Positions 8,402 to 15,800 are shown, numbered from the stretch's first letter. The stretch: DNA of 39,499 nucleotides from Microvirga sp. 3-52 (GCF_018383585.1 NZ_JAHAMK010000017.1:1-39499); one strand, 5' to 3'. The notes: generated from the sequence alone by a model not told the origin. Numbers and translations are program-made.

Positions 8402-8584
8402 CTCGCTCCTGAAGCATATGCGCAGCGCTGAGCCCGACGTGACCTCATCTCTTGTTAACGGGATTTGGCGATGACTCCAGTGCAGCCGATCCGGCGAATG
8501 AGAGCGAAGATGGATCAACATCGTCTGGAACTGGTATTGGAACACAGCGACAGCGGCTCCTCAGCTATCGACCATTTTGTCGAA
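8402..8584 (+). repeat. Copy 1 of a 183-bp near-identical direct repeat
   Basis: This segment matches 18697-18879 without gaps, with only two mismatches that I can see (T/C at 8466 against 18761, and T/C in the codon for Met/Thr near 8499). It includes about 70 bases upstream of the 128-aa gene and its first 38 codons. Identity drops abruptly on both sides, to roughly 70-75 percent in the rest of the gene. The offset between copies is exactly 10295 bases. Confidence 0.9.
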
Positions 8585-8857
8585 ACGCGATCTGGAACTA
8601 TTGCGCTGTCCACCGCCGCTCCCGCTGAGCCAACACTCGGCCCATTCCACTCGCATCGGGTCTGGCGCATGATGAGCGCCTTGATTGATGCCGTCCCAGA
8701 GTGGGCAGATGTCAAAGCATTCGAACGAGATCGCGAGAAGATGCTTCGTCATGGCCTTTCAAGGGGTATGGCTCTGGAGCAGCTTTACGCTCTTTCTGAT
8801 CCAGATGCGATCTTAGGGCTATGGACCGAGGCTGAAGCTAAGGATGTGGAGGTTTAG
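8471..8857 (+). CDS. 128-aa hypothetical protein, module copy A
   Basis: 128 residues from the ATG at 8471, chosen because the paralogue at 18766 starts at the same place. The alternative Met at residue 14 (MDQHRLELVLEHSDSGSSAI) is also possible. I do not recognise the family. The first 38 residues differ from the paralogue at a single position and the middle is variable. The last 70 residues (SHRVWRMMSALIDAVPEWAD, then GMALEQLYALSDPDAILGLW) are well conserved, suggesting a helical C-terminal domain with a conserved WRMM and LSDPD-ILGLW. It has no signal peptide. It converges on the cyclase gene 60 bases downstream, and this pairing is repeated in copy B, so the two products may be functionally linked. 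Confidence 0.7.
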   Translation: MTPVQPIRRMRAKMDQHRLELVLEHSDSGSSAIDHFVETRSGTIALSTAAPAEPTLGPFHSHRVWRMMSALIDAVPEWADVKAFERDREKMLRHGLSRGMALEQLYALSDPDAILGLWTEAEAKDVEV

Positions 8858-8917
8858 AGGGAACCTCACACCTATGGAGCAGGCAGCGTAGAAAATGTGT
8901 TTCTGCCTTTTAGCCAA

Positions 8918-10684
8918 TCAAGTCTCAGGTACTCCTGCCTTGGACAAGCCCTCCGCGATGACTGCCCCAGTCGCATACCTTCTCAGTTGGCTCCGGTTCA
9001 GGCTGACCGTAAGCGGCGGACCAAGAGTATTTCGGTGCTCCAGCAGAGCTTGAGCCTCCTCAAGCAACCCGAGGTGACCGCAGCAGCTAATGAGGAGGGC
9101 GTAATGGGTTGCAAACTCCGGGAACGCCACAATGGACTTGCGCAGGAGGGGAAGAGCATCCTCAAAACGGTGGCGGGCCAAAAGGGCGAACCCATGAAGG
9201 AATTCGTAGAAGCTTAGAAAGCTGTCGGTGGGGCTCAAGCGAAGAGCGGTCCCAGTCTGCACCACTGCATCGTCAAACCTTCCGGCACGGGCAAGTGCCC
9301 AGCCATAGATCGAGTGCGCGAGGGCGAAGCTTGGGTTGATACGTAGGGCTTCTTCAAGCTCGCGCAATGCTCGTTCGTGCTCCCCTTCAGAACTCAGGCA
9401 GAGACCAAACACCATTCGAGCCCATGGCTCACTTGGATCAAGAGCAAGCGCGTCCTTTGCATGTCGCTTAGCCTGCCCAAACCCATGGCTTTCGTCAGGT
9501 AGCCAATAATTCCATGCTGCCCACCAGACCGCCCAACTCAGGATGGCTTGCGCTCTCGCATAAGTCGGCTCACTCGAAACAGCCCGTTCAAGCAGGGCTC
9601 TGGCTTCTTCGTTGTGGCGCTGGCCAAGATGACTGACCAAATCAATGGCACGAACAACAAGTCCCCAGGTGCTGATGGTTTCAGGTGGCTGGCCTGCCAA
9701 ACGAACACTTTCTCGGGCGTACAACTGCGGCTCGATTGCCGCTACGACGTTTTCCGTAATTTCGTCCTGCACGGCGAAGACATCATCGAGTTGCCGGTCA
9801 TACTTCTCGGCCCAGATGTGCTTGCTGGTTTCTGCGTCAATCAACTGGCCTGTGACACGGATACGTTTGCCAGAAGCCCTGACGCTTCCCTCCAGCACAT
9901 AGCGGACGCCCAACTCGCGAGCAACCTGTCGCACATCGACAGCCTTGCCCTTGTAGGTGAAAGTCGAGTTTCGGGCGATGACGAATAGCCACCGGAGTCG
10001 GGAAAGGCCCGTGATGATGTCCTCTGTCATGCCATCTGCGAAGAATTCCTGCTCTGGATCAGGGCTCATGTTGGTGAAGGGCAGGACGGTGATAGAGGGC
10101 CTGTCAGGCAAGGTGAGAGGTTTAGTCTCTGCCATTCCATTTGCGGCAGGCAGGGTCGCCTTCACGGCGTAGGCACGGACGGGCTCCTCAATATTCTTCA
10201 CCTTCTGAAGGCCAAGATCAGTAAAGGCCAGAGGCAGGGTCTTTCGGACATAGCCATAGGTAGCTTCTGAGATGCAGATGCCCCCTGGATCGGCAAGGCC
10301 CTCCAGCCGCGCCGCAGTATTCACTCCGTCTCCGAGCAGATCGCCGCCTCGAACCATTACATCGCCAACATGGACGCCGATCCGGAATCGGACGCGGCGG
10401 TTCTCAGAGATATCCAAGTTGGCCACTGCCAGTGCTCCCTGTACTGCAATGGCACACTGGACAGCGTCTACAGCGCTGGGGAACTCGGCCAGAATGCTAT
10501 CCCCCGCCGTGTTGGCAATCCGTCCGCCATGTTCGGCTATGAGCCGGTCCATGATCTCGCGATGGGCGGTCAGTATTCGGAGGGTCCTGACCTCGTCCAG
10601 GCCCATCAAGCGTGAATAGCCTGCCACATCGGCGGCGAAGATGGCGGCGAGCCGCCGCTCAACCCTGTGGTCCTGCGAACCCAT
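8918..10684 (-). CDS. Class III adenylate/guanylate cyclase with TolB-like and TPR regions, copy A
   Basis: 588 residues, ATG at 10684. Residues 8-185 are a class III nucleotide cyclase catalytic domain: LAAIFAADVAGYSRLM with the first metal Asp, NTAGDSILAEF with the second, and LLGDGVNTAARLE with the transition-state Asn and Arg. It makes cAMP or possibly cGMP. Residues 205-335 (ITVLPFTNMSPDPEQEFFAD, then GVRYVLEGSVRASGKRIRVT) form the TolB N-terminal-like region common in this rhizobial family. The rest contains TPR-like repeats (DPSEPWARMVFGLCLSSEGE and following). It has no membrane segment, so it is probably cytosolic. Its paralogue at 19173-20945 is about 70 percent identical in the cyclase part but far more diverged in the TPR part, so the two may sense different partners. 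Confidence 0.9.
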   Translation of the reverse strand: MGSQDHRVERRLAAIFAADVAGYSRLMGLDEVRTLRILTAHREIMDRLIAEHGGRIANTAGDSILAEFPSAVDAVQCAIAVQGALAVANLDISENRRVRFRIGVHVGDVMVRGGDLLGDGVNTAARLEGLADPGGICISEATYGYVRKTLPLAFTDLGLQKVKNIEEPVRAYAVKATLPAANGMAETKPLTLPDRPSITVLPFTNMSPDPEQEFFADGMTEDIITGLSRLRWLFVIARNSTFTYKGKAVDVRQVARELGVRYVLEGSVRASGKRIRVTGQLIDAETSKHIWAEKYDRQLDDVFAVQDEITENVVAAIEPQLYARESVRLAGQPPETISTWGLVVRAIDLVSHLGQRHNEEARALLERAVSSEPTYARAQAILSWAVWWAAWNYWLPDESHGFGQAKRHAKDALALDPSEPWARMVFGLCLSSEGEHERALRELEEALRINPSFALAHSIYGWALARAGRFDDAVVQTGTALRLSPTDSFLSFYEFLHGFALLARHRFEDALPLLRKSIVAFPEFATHYALLISCCGHLGLLEEAQALLEHRNTLGPPLTVSLNRSQLRRYATGAVIAEGLSKAGVPET

Positions 10685-10762
10685 GGCACTCTCGGCGCAA
10701 TTTCAGAGGGAAGTGTGCGGTGGACGAGGTGAGGTGTCCAGTCTCCATGAGTGATATGGAGC

Positions 10763-10790
10763 GCTCCAAAAGCCAAGCTTCGCTTGGAGC
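10763..10790. other. Inverted repeat upstream of cyclase A
   Basis: GCTCCAA at 10763-10769 pairs with TTGGAGC at 10784-10790, and an inner CCAAGC/GCTTGG can pair alternatively. It lies about 80 bases upstream of the cyclase start. A hairpin of different sequence lies at the equivalent place in front of cyclase B (21026-21057). It is not followed by a T-run on either strand, so it is not a typical terminator. Confidence 0.45.
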
Positions 10791-10852
10791 ACTTTGTCGG
10801 TCAGATCGGTCGGGAGGGACAGCGGACGCCATCAATTTAGAGCAGCGGTCGG

Positions 10853-10969
10853 TTAGACAAACGCATAATCGACGGCCTTGGGATCGTTCCAGCACTCCTG
10901 AGGCTCGAAGAGATTGGATACGTCGCCGAGGGCGCGCCAGTGCGCTTCCAAGGTGGGGAGCCTCTGCAT
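10853..10969 (-). mobile_element. Decayed IS630-type transposase C-terminus, relic 1
   Basis: On the minus strand a 38-codon frame ends at a TAA (10853-10855) and reads TLEAHWRALGDVSNLFEPQE, then CWNDPKAVDYAFV. It aligns with the end of the transposase at 1-177 ([20 protein letters not shown], then [13 protein letters not shown]), sharing EA-WRA-GD, L-EP, C-N and the final FV-stop. The catalytic part is missing, so it is a relic. It fills most of the gap between cyclase A and the NTF2-like gene. Confidence 0.75.
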
Positions 10970-11049
10970 CGCACAAGTGCATTCGGTAGCGCCTGTCGCA
11001 GGCTGCTAAACCTTGCTAAACTCAGACCTCCCAAGAAAGGGAGGATGTC

Positions 11050-11484
11050 ATGACGCATTGCGTGAGGTATCTTTTCGTAACTGCCGGGATGTTCGTGGCT
11101 GGCGCGGCTCAAGGTCAAGACTTCAAGAGCCAAGTCACTACCGGGGCGGCAAATTGGGACGTTGCCTTCAACGCGGGCGATGCTTCGAAGATCGCGACAT
11201 TCTACACGAAGGATGCCGTCATCATGCCTGCTGGAGGAAATCCGGTTACCGGTCACGAGGGTGTGCAGAATCTCTATGGCGGTATCATCAAGAGCGGGGT
11301 AAAGGCGCACAAAGTCACTGTGGAGAGCGCAGAGGCGGATGGGAACCTGGGCTATGCCTATGGCACTTGGCAGGCCGAATCGGGCGGCAAGACGATTGCC
11401 GGATATGTCACCCAAGTTTTCAAGAAAGACGAAAGCGGGTGGCATCTCGTACTGCATACATGGACGAGAAAACCCTCGTCTTGA
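11050..11484 (+). CDS. Secreted NTF2-like (SnoaL/DUF4440-type) protein, copy A
   Basis: 144 residues, ATG at 11050 with AAAGGGAGGA upstream. The first 22 residues are a signal peptide (FVTAGMFVAGAAQGQ, cleavage near AQG-Q), so the product is periplasmic. The remainder has the NTF2-like pattern WDVAFNAGDASKIATFYTKD followed by AVIMPAGGNPVTGHEGVQNL and a C-terminal barrel ending HLVLHTWTRKPS. The fold often binds small ligands, and no catalytic set is apparent. The equivalent gene in copy B (21080-21526) has the opposite orientation and only roughly 30 percent identity. This copy is bracketed by two IS630 relics. The function is unknown. Confidence 0.8.
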   Translation: MTHCVRYLFVTAGMFVAGAAQGQDFKSQVTTGAANWDVAFNAGDASKIATFYTKDAVIMPAGGNPVTGHEGVQNLYGGIIKSGVKAHKVTVESAEADGNLGYAYGTWQAESGGKTIAGYVTQVFKKDESGWHLVLHTWTRKPSS

Positions 11485-11498
11485 GCATCGGATGATTT

Positions 11499-11579
11499 GA
11501 CCGACACGTATCCAGCCGCCCTGAGTTCGTTCAAGCGTTCATACGGCTCGAACAGGTCGCAGATGTTGCCGATGGACTC
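11499..11579 (-). mobile_element. Decayed IS630-type transposase C-terminus, relic 2
   Basis: The minus strand from 11579 reads SIGNICDLFEPYERLNELRA, then AGYVSV. It matches [11 protein letters not shown] and AAGY of the transposase at 1-177. The usual stop after GY-x-x-V is lost. It is fused to the broken end of the metallo-beta-lactamase-fold gene, so an insertion here probably truncated that gene, and most of the element was later lost. Confidence 0.65.
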
Positions 11580-11875
11580 TCTGGCCCCGTGTCGAAGAGA
11601 ATGGTATGCCTACGCTCGCCACGATGGGCCGTGATCAGACATGACAGACCATGGGCGGCACAGCAAGTGCACCGGCCTGACAGCCTTGTCATCCCGTTCC
11701 ACCGCAGGTAGCTCCACTCGTTCTCGACATAGCTCGGAACGGTGGACAGGCTGTCGGTCACGTTGTCTACGAGGACACGGACCTCAACCCGATCAACGGT
11801 GGGAGTGATGTGATGAACGACCTTGATCCAGCCCTCCGGTGGTGATCTCGTCAATAGACGATGCTGCGGTCGCAC
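11580..11875 (-). pseudogene. Metallo-beta-lactamase-fold hydrolase, N-terminal fragment
   Basis: The readable part is TVDRVEVRVLVDNVTDSLST, then SGRCTCCAAHGLSCLITAHR and HTILFDTGPE. This is the N-terminus of the MBL-fold subgroup annotated as similar to the 7,8-dihydropterin-6-methyl-4-aminobenzene phosphate synthase of methanogens, where LVDNVTDSLS, CCAAHGLS and LLFDTGP are conserved. The HxHxDH zinc motif that should follow is absent because the sequence switches into an IS630 relic after FDTGPE. The ATG at 11875 overlaps the DsrE gene. A GGAGG stands five bases before an ATC codon at 11827-11825, so the original start codon may also be mutated. It is a dead gene. Confidence 0.75.
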
Positions 11876-12213
11876 TCCATGACCAGCCGAACCAGTGTGG
11901 GTGGTGCTCCCTTCTCGTGCGGCACACCTTCGAGATCGTCGTCGGTCACACCTCGTGCGGCACAGGACCCACCCGAGACGTAGAGCCGACCGCCTCCCGC
12001 TATGATTTTCAAGTAGTGCTCATGCAGCGCTCCTGTGCCGAGCCCTATTAAGGCGTTCCGCACGGGCTCACGGAACAGTTGGACGGCATCGCCAGCGAGA
12101 AAAACATGAACCTCGTGGCCTGCTTCAACTGCCGCCGCTGCGACAAAGAAAGCGAGCGTCGCTTTTGTCGGGTTCTCAGGGCCACAGGTGATATGAACGA
12201 GAAGACTCGGCAT
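11851..12213 (-). CDS. DsrE-family protein
   Basis: 120 residues from the ATG at 12213 (MPSLLVHITCGPENPTKATL). An upstream Met adds six residues with no family match. The sequence fits the DsrE/DsrF-like fold: a first strand LLVHIT, the GPENPTKA loop, a helix FFVAAAAVEAGHEVHVFLAG and the late motif GGRLYVSGGSCAARGV, whose Cys is in the place of the sulfur-carrying Cys of the family. It ends LVRLVMECDRSIVY. Family members move sulfur or act in peroxide-related stress, and the role here is unknown. It overlaps the start of the broken MBL-fold gene by about 25 bases, so the two once formed an operon. Confidence 0.8.
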   Translation of the reverse strand: MPSLLVHITCGPENPTKATLAFFVAAAAVEAGHEVHVFLAGDAVQLFREPVRNALIGLGTGALHEHYLKIIAGGGRLYVSGGSCAARGVTDDDLEGVPHEKGAPPTLVRLVMECDRSIVY

Positions 12214-12281
12214 CACAGCCTCCGAGAGCACTGTTCCTACCGATCTTGCTCGTGATCGGTAAGGGCCTCAACAGGTGCGCA

Positions 12282-12740
12282 ATGACTATTCAGGTGATGG
12301 CGAATGCATCATGCCCTCCACCGTGGACAGAGGGAGCAAAGGCTTCCAGGAGCCCACCTCAGGACAGCAATGAGGTTTCTGCCGTAGAAGAGCCCAATGC
12401 TCTGTCCGCACAATTGCCACAAAATCTCGCTGCTTTGCACAGCAGAGACCCTGAACAAGGGCAAGACCATAGGGGCATGTACCGGCACATTCGTGCTGCT
12501 AATGAGAGTGTCTCAATGCAAGCCCTGTTCCCGACTGACACCCACTCCCCGACAGTCACGCTTCCTTCCTCAGCCAACACTACGTTAAGCCGGTCGCTGG
12601 GCCCCAGTGACCTTCAATGGCTGGGAGAGCGCCTGCGGGTTGCCTGCGGTCCGGTCGAGGCTCCCCTTCCAGCCCGATTGACAGAGCTTGTCGAGCGGCT
12701 CGCTCGGTACGAGACTCCTAAGGGAAATGTCCGCGCCTGA
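12282..12740 (+). CDS. Hypothetical protein with NepR-like C-terminus
   Basis: 152 residues from the ATG at 12282. The frame is open from 12246, and a Met at 12297 is another candidate start. The first 110 residues are low-complexity and probably disordered, rich in Ser, Pro and Gln. The C-terminal part reads DLQWLGERLRVACGPVEAPL, then PARLTELVERLARYE. This resembles the two-helix core of NepR anti-sigma factors (IGxxLRxxYDxV-x-x-PVPxRFxxLLxxL), which hold the general-stress sigma factor EcfG inactive until phosphorylated PhyR binds them. The resemblance is by eye only, and no phyR or ecfG gene lies in the window. An EcfG-type promoter is found 1.5 kb away. Confidence 0.45.
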   Translation: MTIQVMANASCPPPWTEGAKASRSPPQDSNEVSAVEEPNALSAQLPQNLAALHSRDPEQGQDHRGMYRHIRAANESVSMQALFPTDTHSPTVTLPSSANTTLSRSLGPSDLQWLGERLRVACGPVEAPLPARLTELVERLARYETPKGNVRA

Positions 12741-12807
12741 ACGGTTTCTCGGATTTTATGTTCACCCCTGGTGGTCTCACCATTTATGCAAGAAAGGGAC
12801 AAAGCTC

Positions 12808-12945
12808 ATGGCCGGGAAATCGCGCATGCGTCCATCCTTCAAGAAGCACACCCGCCGCTACAAGGAGGTCATTGCCCCAGCCAAAACGCTCGAAGGGCTG
12901 AAGAACCTCACCAAGAAGCGTCGCTACGCCAACCGCCACGGGTAG
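12808..12945 (+). CDS. 45-aa basic protein, module copy A
   Basis: 45 residues starting MAGKSRMRPSFKKHTRRYKE and ending NLTKKRRYANRHG. It has about 15 Lys/Arg residues and no hydrophobic segment, and is probably cytosolic and able to bind nucleic acid or ribosomes by charge. The ATG at 12808 is supported by the paralogue at 21656, which is identical at 38 of 45 residues and begins at the same Met. The paralogue is also followed by a minus-strand PRC-barrel gene. I know of no function. Its conservation at protein level while the flanking DNA differs indicates selection on the peptide. Confidence 0.75.
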   Translation: MAGKSRMRPSFKKHTRRYKEVIAPAKTLEGLKNLTKKRRYANRHG

Positions 12946-12973
12946 TCCTGAAGCCGTTCGTTAGAAACGAACT

Positions 12974-13600
12974 TCAGTGGGGTGCTCTGAACTCGGGAGC
13001 CGTCCGCAACTCAACCTTGGTGACGCTCATCATCAGGACGGCGTGATTGGGGGTGGAGCCGCTCCCAGCAGCCGCCGCTTGTCCTGCTCCAGATGCGGCA
13101 GGAGCAGACGCATTGTTCGTAGCCATGTCCGACGTGGCAGGACCGTCTGGGCCTGCTGGTACTGCCGCTGTTCCGGCTGGTGACAGTGAGGCGACGGTGC
13201 CGCCACCAGGGCGGGTTCCCGCCAGTCGGGCCTCGCCCGTTGTTGTGCGGGTGGTGTTGACGCGCGGCTCGTTGACGAACCTGATCTCGTCGAACGGCAC
13301 TGCAACGGCGCGTTTGCCAATTCCCAAGTATCCGCCAACCCCGATCACCACCGCCTGAACCTTGCCGCTGTCATCGAAAATCAAGTCGCTGATGTCGCCG
13401 ATCTTATCGCCGTTATTGCTGCTGTAGACATCCAGCCCCTCCAGGTTGGAAGCCTGCCATTGATCCGGCTGCAACTGGGTGATCCCACCGCCGATGGCAG
13501 TTTGCGGGGCGGGCGCTGTGGTCTGGCTCGGTTGCGCCAGACCCGGAGTGCTAACCAGGACTGCCCCGAGGAAGGATAGCCACAAACGATGGACGCGCAT
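12974..13600 (-). CDS. Secreted PRC-barrel domain protein, copy A
   Basis: 208 residues from the ATG at 13600 (MRVHRLWLSFLGAVLVSTPG). Residues 1-23 are a signal peptide ending in GLAQ. Residues 45-115 hold a PRC-barrel: WQASNLEGLDVYSSNNGDKI, then GDISDLIFDDSGKVQAVVIG, VGGYLGIGKRAVAVPFDEI. The tail is rich in Ala, Gly, Thr and Pro and probably disordered (GTRPGGGTVAS and following), and the last part NHAVLMMSVTKVELRTAPEF is conserved with copy B. PRC-barrels of this type are common periplasmic proteins in Rhizobiales, often stress-linked, with unknown ligands. The start lies only 8 bases after the upstream 198-aa gene, so it is probably in the EcfG-driven operon. Confidence 0.8.
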   Translation of the reverse strand: MRVHRLWLSFLGAVLVSTPGLAQPSQTTAPAPQTAIGGGITQLQPDQWQASNLEGLDVYSSNNGDKIGDISDLIFDDSGKVQAVVIGVGGYLGIGKRAVAVPFDEIRFVNEPRVNTTRTTTGEARLAGTRPGGGTVASLSPAGTAAVPAGPDGPATSDMATNNASAPAASGAGQAAAAGSGSTPNHAVLMMSVTKVELRTAPEFRAPH

Positions 13601-13608
13601 GTCACCCC

Positions 13609-14205
13609 TTATCGGTACCTGTCGCGATGTGGGGCGTAGCCCTGGCGAGTTCTGCCGTAATCCGGCACTCCTGTATCTTGACCTTGCCACCGGCCATGAA
13701 TCATCCAGGCCAGCGCGTAACCCGCAGCCGCCGCCAGGAGAAGCGATAGTAGTGGGCTCTCGGTGACTTGTTGCCTGAGAACTTGCTGGCCTTCACGGTA
13801 GTAGCGTTCAGCCTGCGGATAGCGTTCGCCTGCTTGGCGGACGTAGTGCTCGCCTCGCCGATACACCTCACGGGCTGCTCCGGACGCTTGATCTGCAACG
13901 TCGTTGAGCGCCTCCCGGACCTGATCCAGAGCTTGCTCGGTTGAGCCCTGCTCCGGTTGACCCTGCTGTTCTTCCGCCGAAGAGGCACGAGCTTCCTGGT
14001 CAGGACGATCAGGCTCAGGCCCCTTGGTGATGGTCACGGAAACCGGATCGCTCGTGGGAAAGGTCTCCTCGATGGCATGGTCGAGCCTTGCGTCGAGGTT
14101 CTCCTGCGAGTTCTCAGGCAGTTTGCTGTCCGGGGGACACTCCGGAGATTTACCCTTCTCCTGATCAGAAGTGAGTTGGCTGCTGATACCGGATACATTC
14201 ACCAT
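13609..14205 (-). CDS. Membrane-anchored stress-type protein with amphipathic helices
   Basis: 198 residues, ATG at 14205. The N-terminal half is hydrophilic, with ENLDARLDHAIEETFPTSDP, a motif (LDxALEETFPxSDPVS) found in many small rhizobial stress proteins. The middle (ALDQVREALNDVADQASGAA, then repeats of YVRQAGERYPQAERYYREGQ) forms amphipathic helices. A single membrane segment, SPLLSLLLAAAAGYALAWMI, follows at about residues 153-172. The order of helix followed by a C-terminal anchor is like ElaB/DUF883 proteins that bind ribosomes at the membrane, but the similarity is only general. The gene has an EcfG-type promoter 57 bases upstream and is followed after 8 bases by the PRC-barrel gene, indicating a two-gene operon of the general stress response. 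Confidence 0.75.
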   Translation of the reverse strand: MVNVSGISSQLTSDQEKGKSPECPPDSKLPENSQENLDARLDHAIEETFPTSDPVSVTITKGPEPDRPDQEARASSAEEQQGQPEQGSTEQALDQVREALNDVADQASGAAREVYRRGEHYVRQAGERYPQAERYYREGQQVLRQQVTESPLLSLLLAAAAGYALAWMIHGRWQGQDTGVPDYGRTRQGYAPHRDRYR

Positions 14206-14261
14206 GCGAGCCCTCCAGGCCACTCAGAGCAGGTTTGTCGAGCAACCTGCACCATTTGATA

Positions 14262-14287
14262 AACGCCATGGCTGCGAGCGCCGTTCC
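14262..14287 (-). promoter_or_regulatory. EcfG (general stress sigma) promoter
   Basis: On the minus strand GGAAC (14287-14283) is followed after 17 bases by CGTT (14265-14262). This is the published alphaproteobacterial EcfG/RpoE2/SigT consensus GGAAC-N16-17-CGTT. Transcription would begin near 14255, about 50 bases before the ATG at 14205. The motif is short, so a chance match is possible, but both halves and the spacing are exact and the gene downstream is of a stress type. Confidence 0.65.
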
Positions 14288-14506
14288 GGGGTGCTTTAAC
14301 CTATGTGAAGACCTTGGCTGACGAGCTTGGCGCGGTAAGCTCTGCAATCCTGCCAAGTTTCCAGACCTCGTGGCAGCAATACTCATGTTGTTCTCATGGC
14401 GGGATAGGAGGAACATTAACATAGCCGACTGAAGCGGCTATAATGTTCACGACGTTAGTGCCGAGTCGATCTGGGCGTTCTCTCCAATACTGCGAGGGGG
14501 CCTGCG

Positions 14507-14896
14507 ATGACAAAGCCTCTCCTGGCCTTTGGCCTCTGGTGTGTTGCCTTTGTGGTTGGCGTCGTGGCTCTCATCACAACCGGTCCTGGCAATCCCCGCT
14601 TCACCGGCACAGTTGTTCTCGATTTCAAGCCGTTCTGCCAAATCTTCGTGGTCCAGACCGAACGGGGCTTTGTGCTCTTGGAGTGGGAGGACGGCACCCT
14701 GTTCTTTGGTGAAGGCGACATCCTTGTGGGGCCGCTGCATACAACAGGGCTCCAATCCTTGAATGTAGAGGGAGTCGGGGCAATGTCGGCGCGGTTCGAG
14801 ACCTGGGTTCCTGATCTTGCGGCCGCGCAACAGATGTTTCGGGAGCGCTGCCGCCTTGCTCCCAGCACACCCTTGGCTGGGCCAGCACGGAATTAG
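14507..14896 (+). CDS. Hypothetical protein with N-terminal membrane anchor
   Basis: 129 residues, ATG at 14507 with GAGGGGG seven bases upstream. Residues 5-25 (LLAFGLWCVAFVVGVVALIT) form a membrane anchor or uncleaved signal. The rest looks like a small all-beta domain (FTGTVVLDFKPFCQIFVVQT, then GFVLLEWEDGTLFFGEGDIL), followed by an Arg/Ala-rich tail. I do not recognise the family. It is divergent from the EcfG-driven operon, and no matching GGAAC element is seen for it. An upstream TATAAT at about 14440 may be its -10 element. Confidence 0.65.
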   Translation: MTKPLLAFGLWCVAFVVGVVALITTGPGNPRFTGTVVLDFKPFCQIFVVQTERGFVLLEWEDGTLFFGEGDILVGPLHTTGLQSLNVEGVGAMSARFETWVPDLAAAQQMFRERCRLAPSTPLAGPARN

Positions 14897-15447
14897 CCCT
14901 CGAACACGACCCGGAAACGAGTGCCAGCCGACGCTCGCTTTTAGTTCCCGCCGACCCGTCGAATCCTTGGCAGGAAATCAAGGTAGAGATGTGCCGCTGA
15001 ACGCATGCGGTGTCCAGAATGTGCCGCAAATGGAAGGTTCAACCAGACCGCTGGTCAAGCAAAGCTTTCGCAGGTCATTTCTTTGGCTTTGATTTTGATC
15101 ATCAATAAATTTAGAACAGCAAAGCTATTGACCCGCGATCAACTTCAGAGCCAGAGCAATCCCGCTGCGGCAAGCTGACCTATACGAAATAGTTATCATC
15201 TTTGTCGGGTTTCAGACAGACGAAAGGGGTTTCTTCCAGTATTTCCCAGCGCGCCTTCAGCAAACATCTGATCAACGCAGCCCGACGCCGCCTGAATTCT
15301 CATACAGAGGTGGTTGGAATCCGTGGCATGACCATGTCTGCTGAAGTGAGACAGTTTAGGGATGAACCGTTTCTTGAGAACGGGCACGTGCTGAGCTTAA
15401 GCACCTGAACAATGGTGCGGCTCAGCACGACTCGTTTGGAGGCCGCA
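14897..15447. other. Intergenic stretch of 550 bases with one hairpin
   Basis: Frames here are short and show no recognisable protein. The part around 15080-15130 is AT-rich. The only clear structure is the hairpin at 15388-15428 described separately. I see no tRNA, insertion sequence end or repeat. Confidence 0.6.
15388..15428 (+). promoter_or_regulatory. Leader hairpin in front of the 100-aa gene
   Basis: An outer stem of nine perfect pairs (GTGCTGAGC, 15388-15396, with GCTCAGCAC, 15420-15428) encloses an inner five-pair stem (GCACC, 15401-15405, with GGTGC, 15414-15418). It ends 9 bases before the GGAGG site (15438-15442) of the gene at 15448. There is no T-run after it. It may be an RNA leader element that controls translation, or a two-fold operator. 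Confidence 0.55.
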
Positions 15448-15750
15448 ATGCAGAACCAACAGCACGTCTCCTCTGTGTTCACTCGGCTGGTCGTGGGCGC
15501 TGAGCGAACCTTCGATCTGCCTGCATTGTTGCAGAACACATCGCGCACCTTGTCCAATCTCGACTTCGAGCATCAGCATGAGATGCAGCGCCTGGAGCGC
15601 AGTCGAACCGATCCCATGCTGAAGAGGCAGATCGTGGAGAATCTTCGGCGAAGGCACCGCGAGCGGCGTCAGCCCTACGTGATGCTTATTGCCGAACTCT
15701 CGAAGCACCTTTCATCAGCCGTGTCGGATGACCTTCAGGCAGCAGGCTAA
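15448..15750 (+). CDS. 100-aa hypothetical protein
   Basis: 100 residues from the ATG at 15448 (MQNQQHVSSVFTRLVVGAER), chosen for its GGAGG five bases upstream. The sequence is helical and charged, with a basic middle (EMQRLERSRTDPMLKRQIVE, then NLRRRHRERRQPYVMLIAEL). It has no signal peptide or known motif. The Arg-rich NLRRRHRERR segment could bind RNA or DNA. A stable hairpin lies in its leader and a strong terminator 50 bases after its stop, so it is probably a single-gene transcript. The family is unknown. Confidence 0.65.
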   Translation: MQNQQHVSSVFTRLVVGAERTFDLPALLQNTSRTLSNLDFEHQHEMQRLERSRTDPMLKRQIVENLRRRHRERRQPYVMLIAELSKHLSSAVSDDLQAAG

Positions 15751-15800
15751 TCAGTTTTATAGTTTCACCGGCTCATCTGGTCCTACGGACCGGGACCTCA

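Noticed and set aside
10853..10969. Plus-strand peptide antisense to IS relic 1 (IDGLGIVPALLRLEEIGYVA) as a gene fragment
   Set aside because: The minus-strand reading matches the IS630 transposase end far better and includes the stop codon at the expected place.
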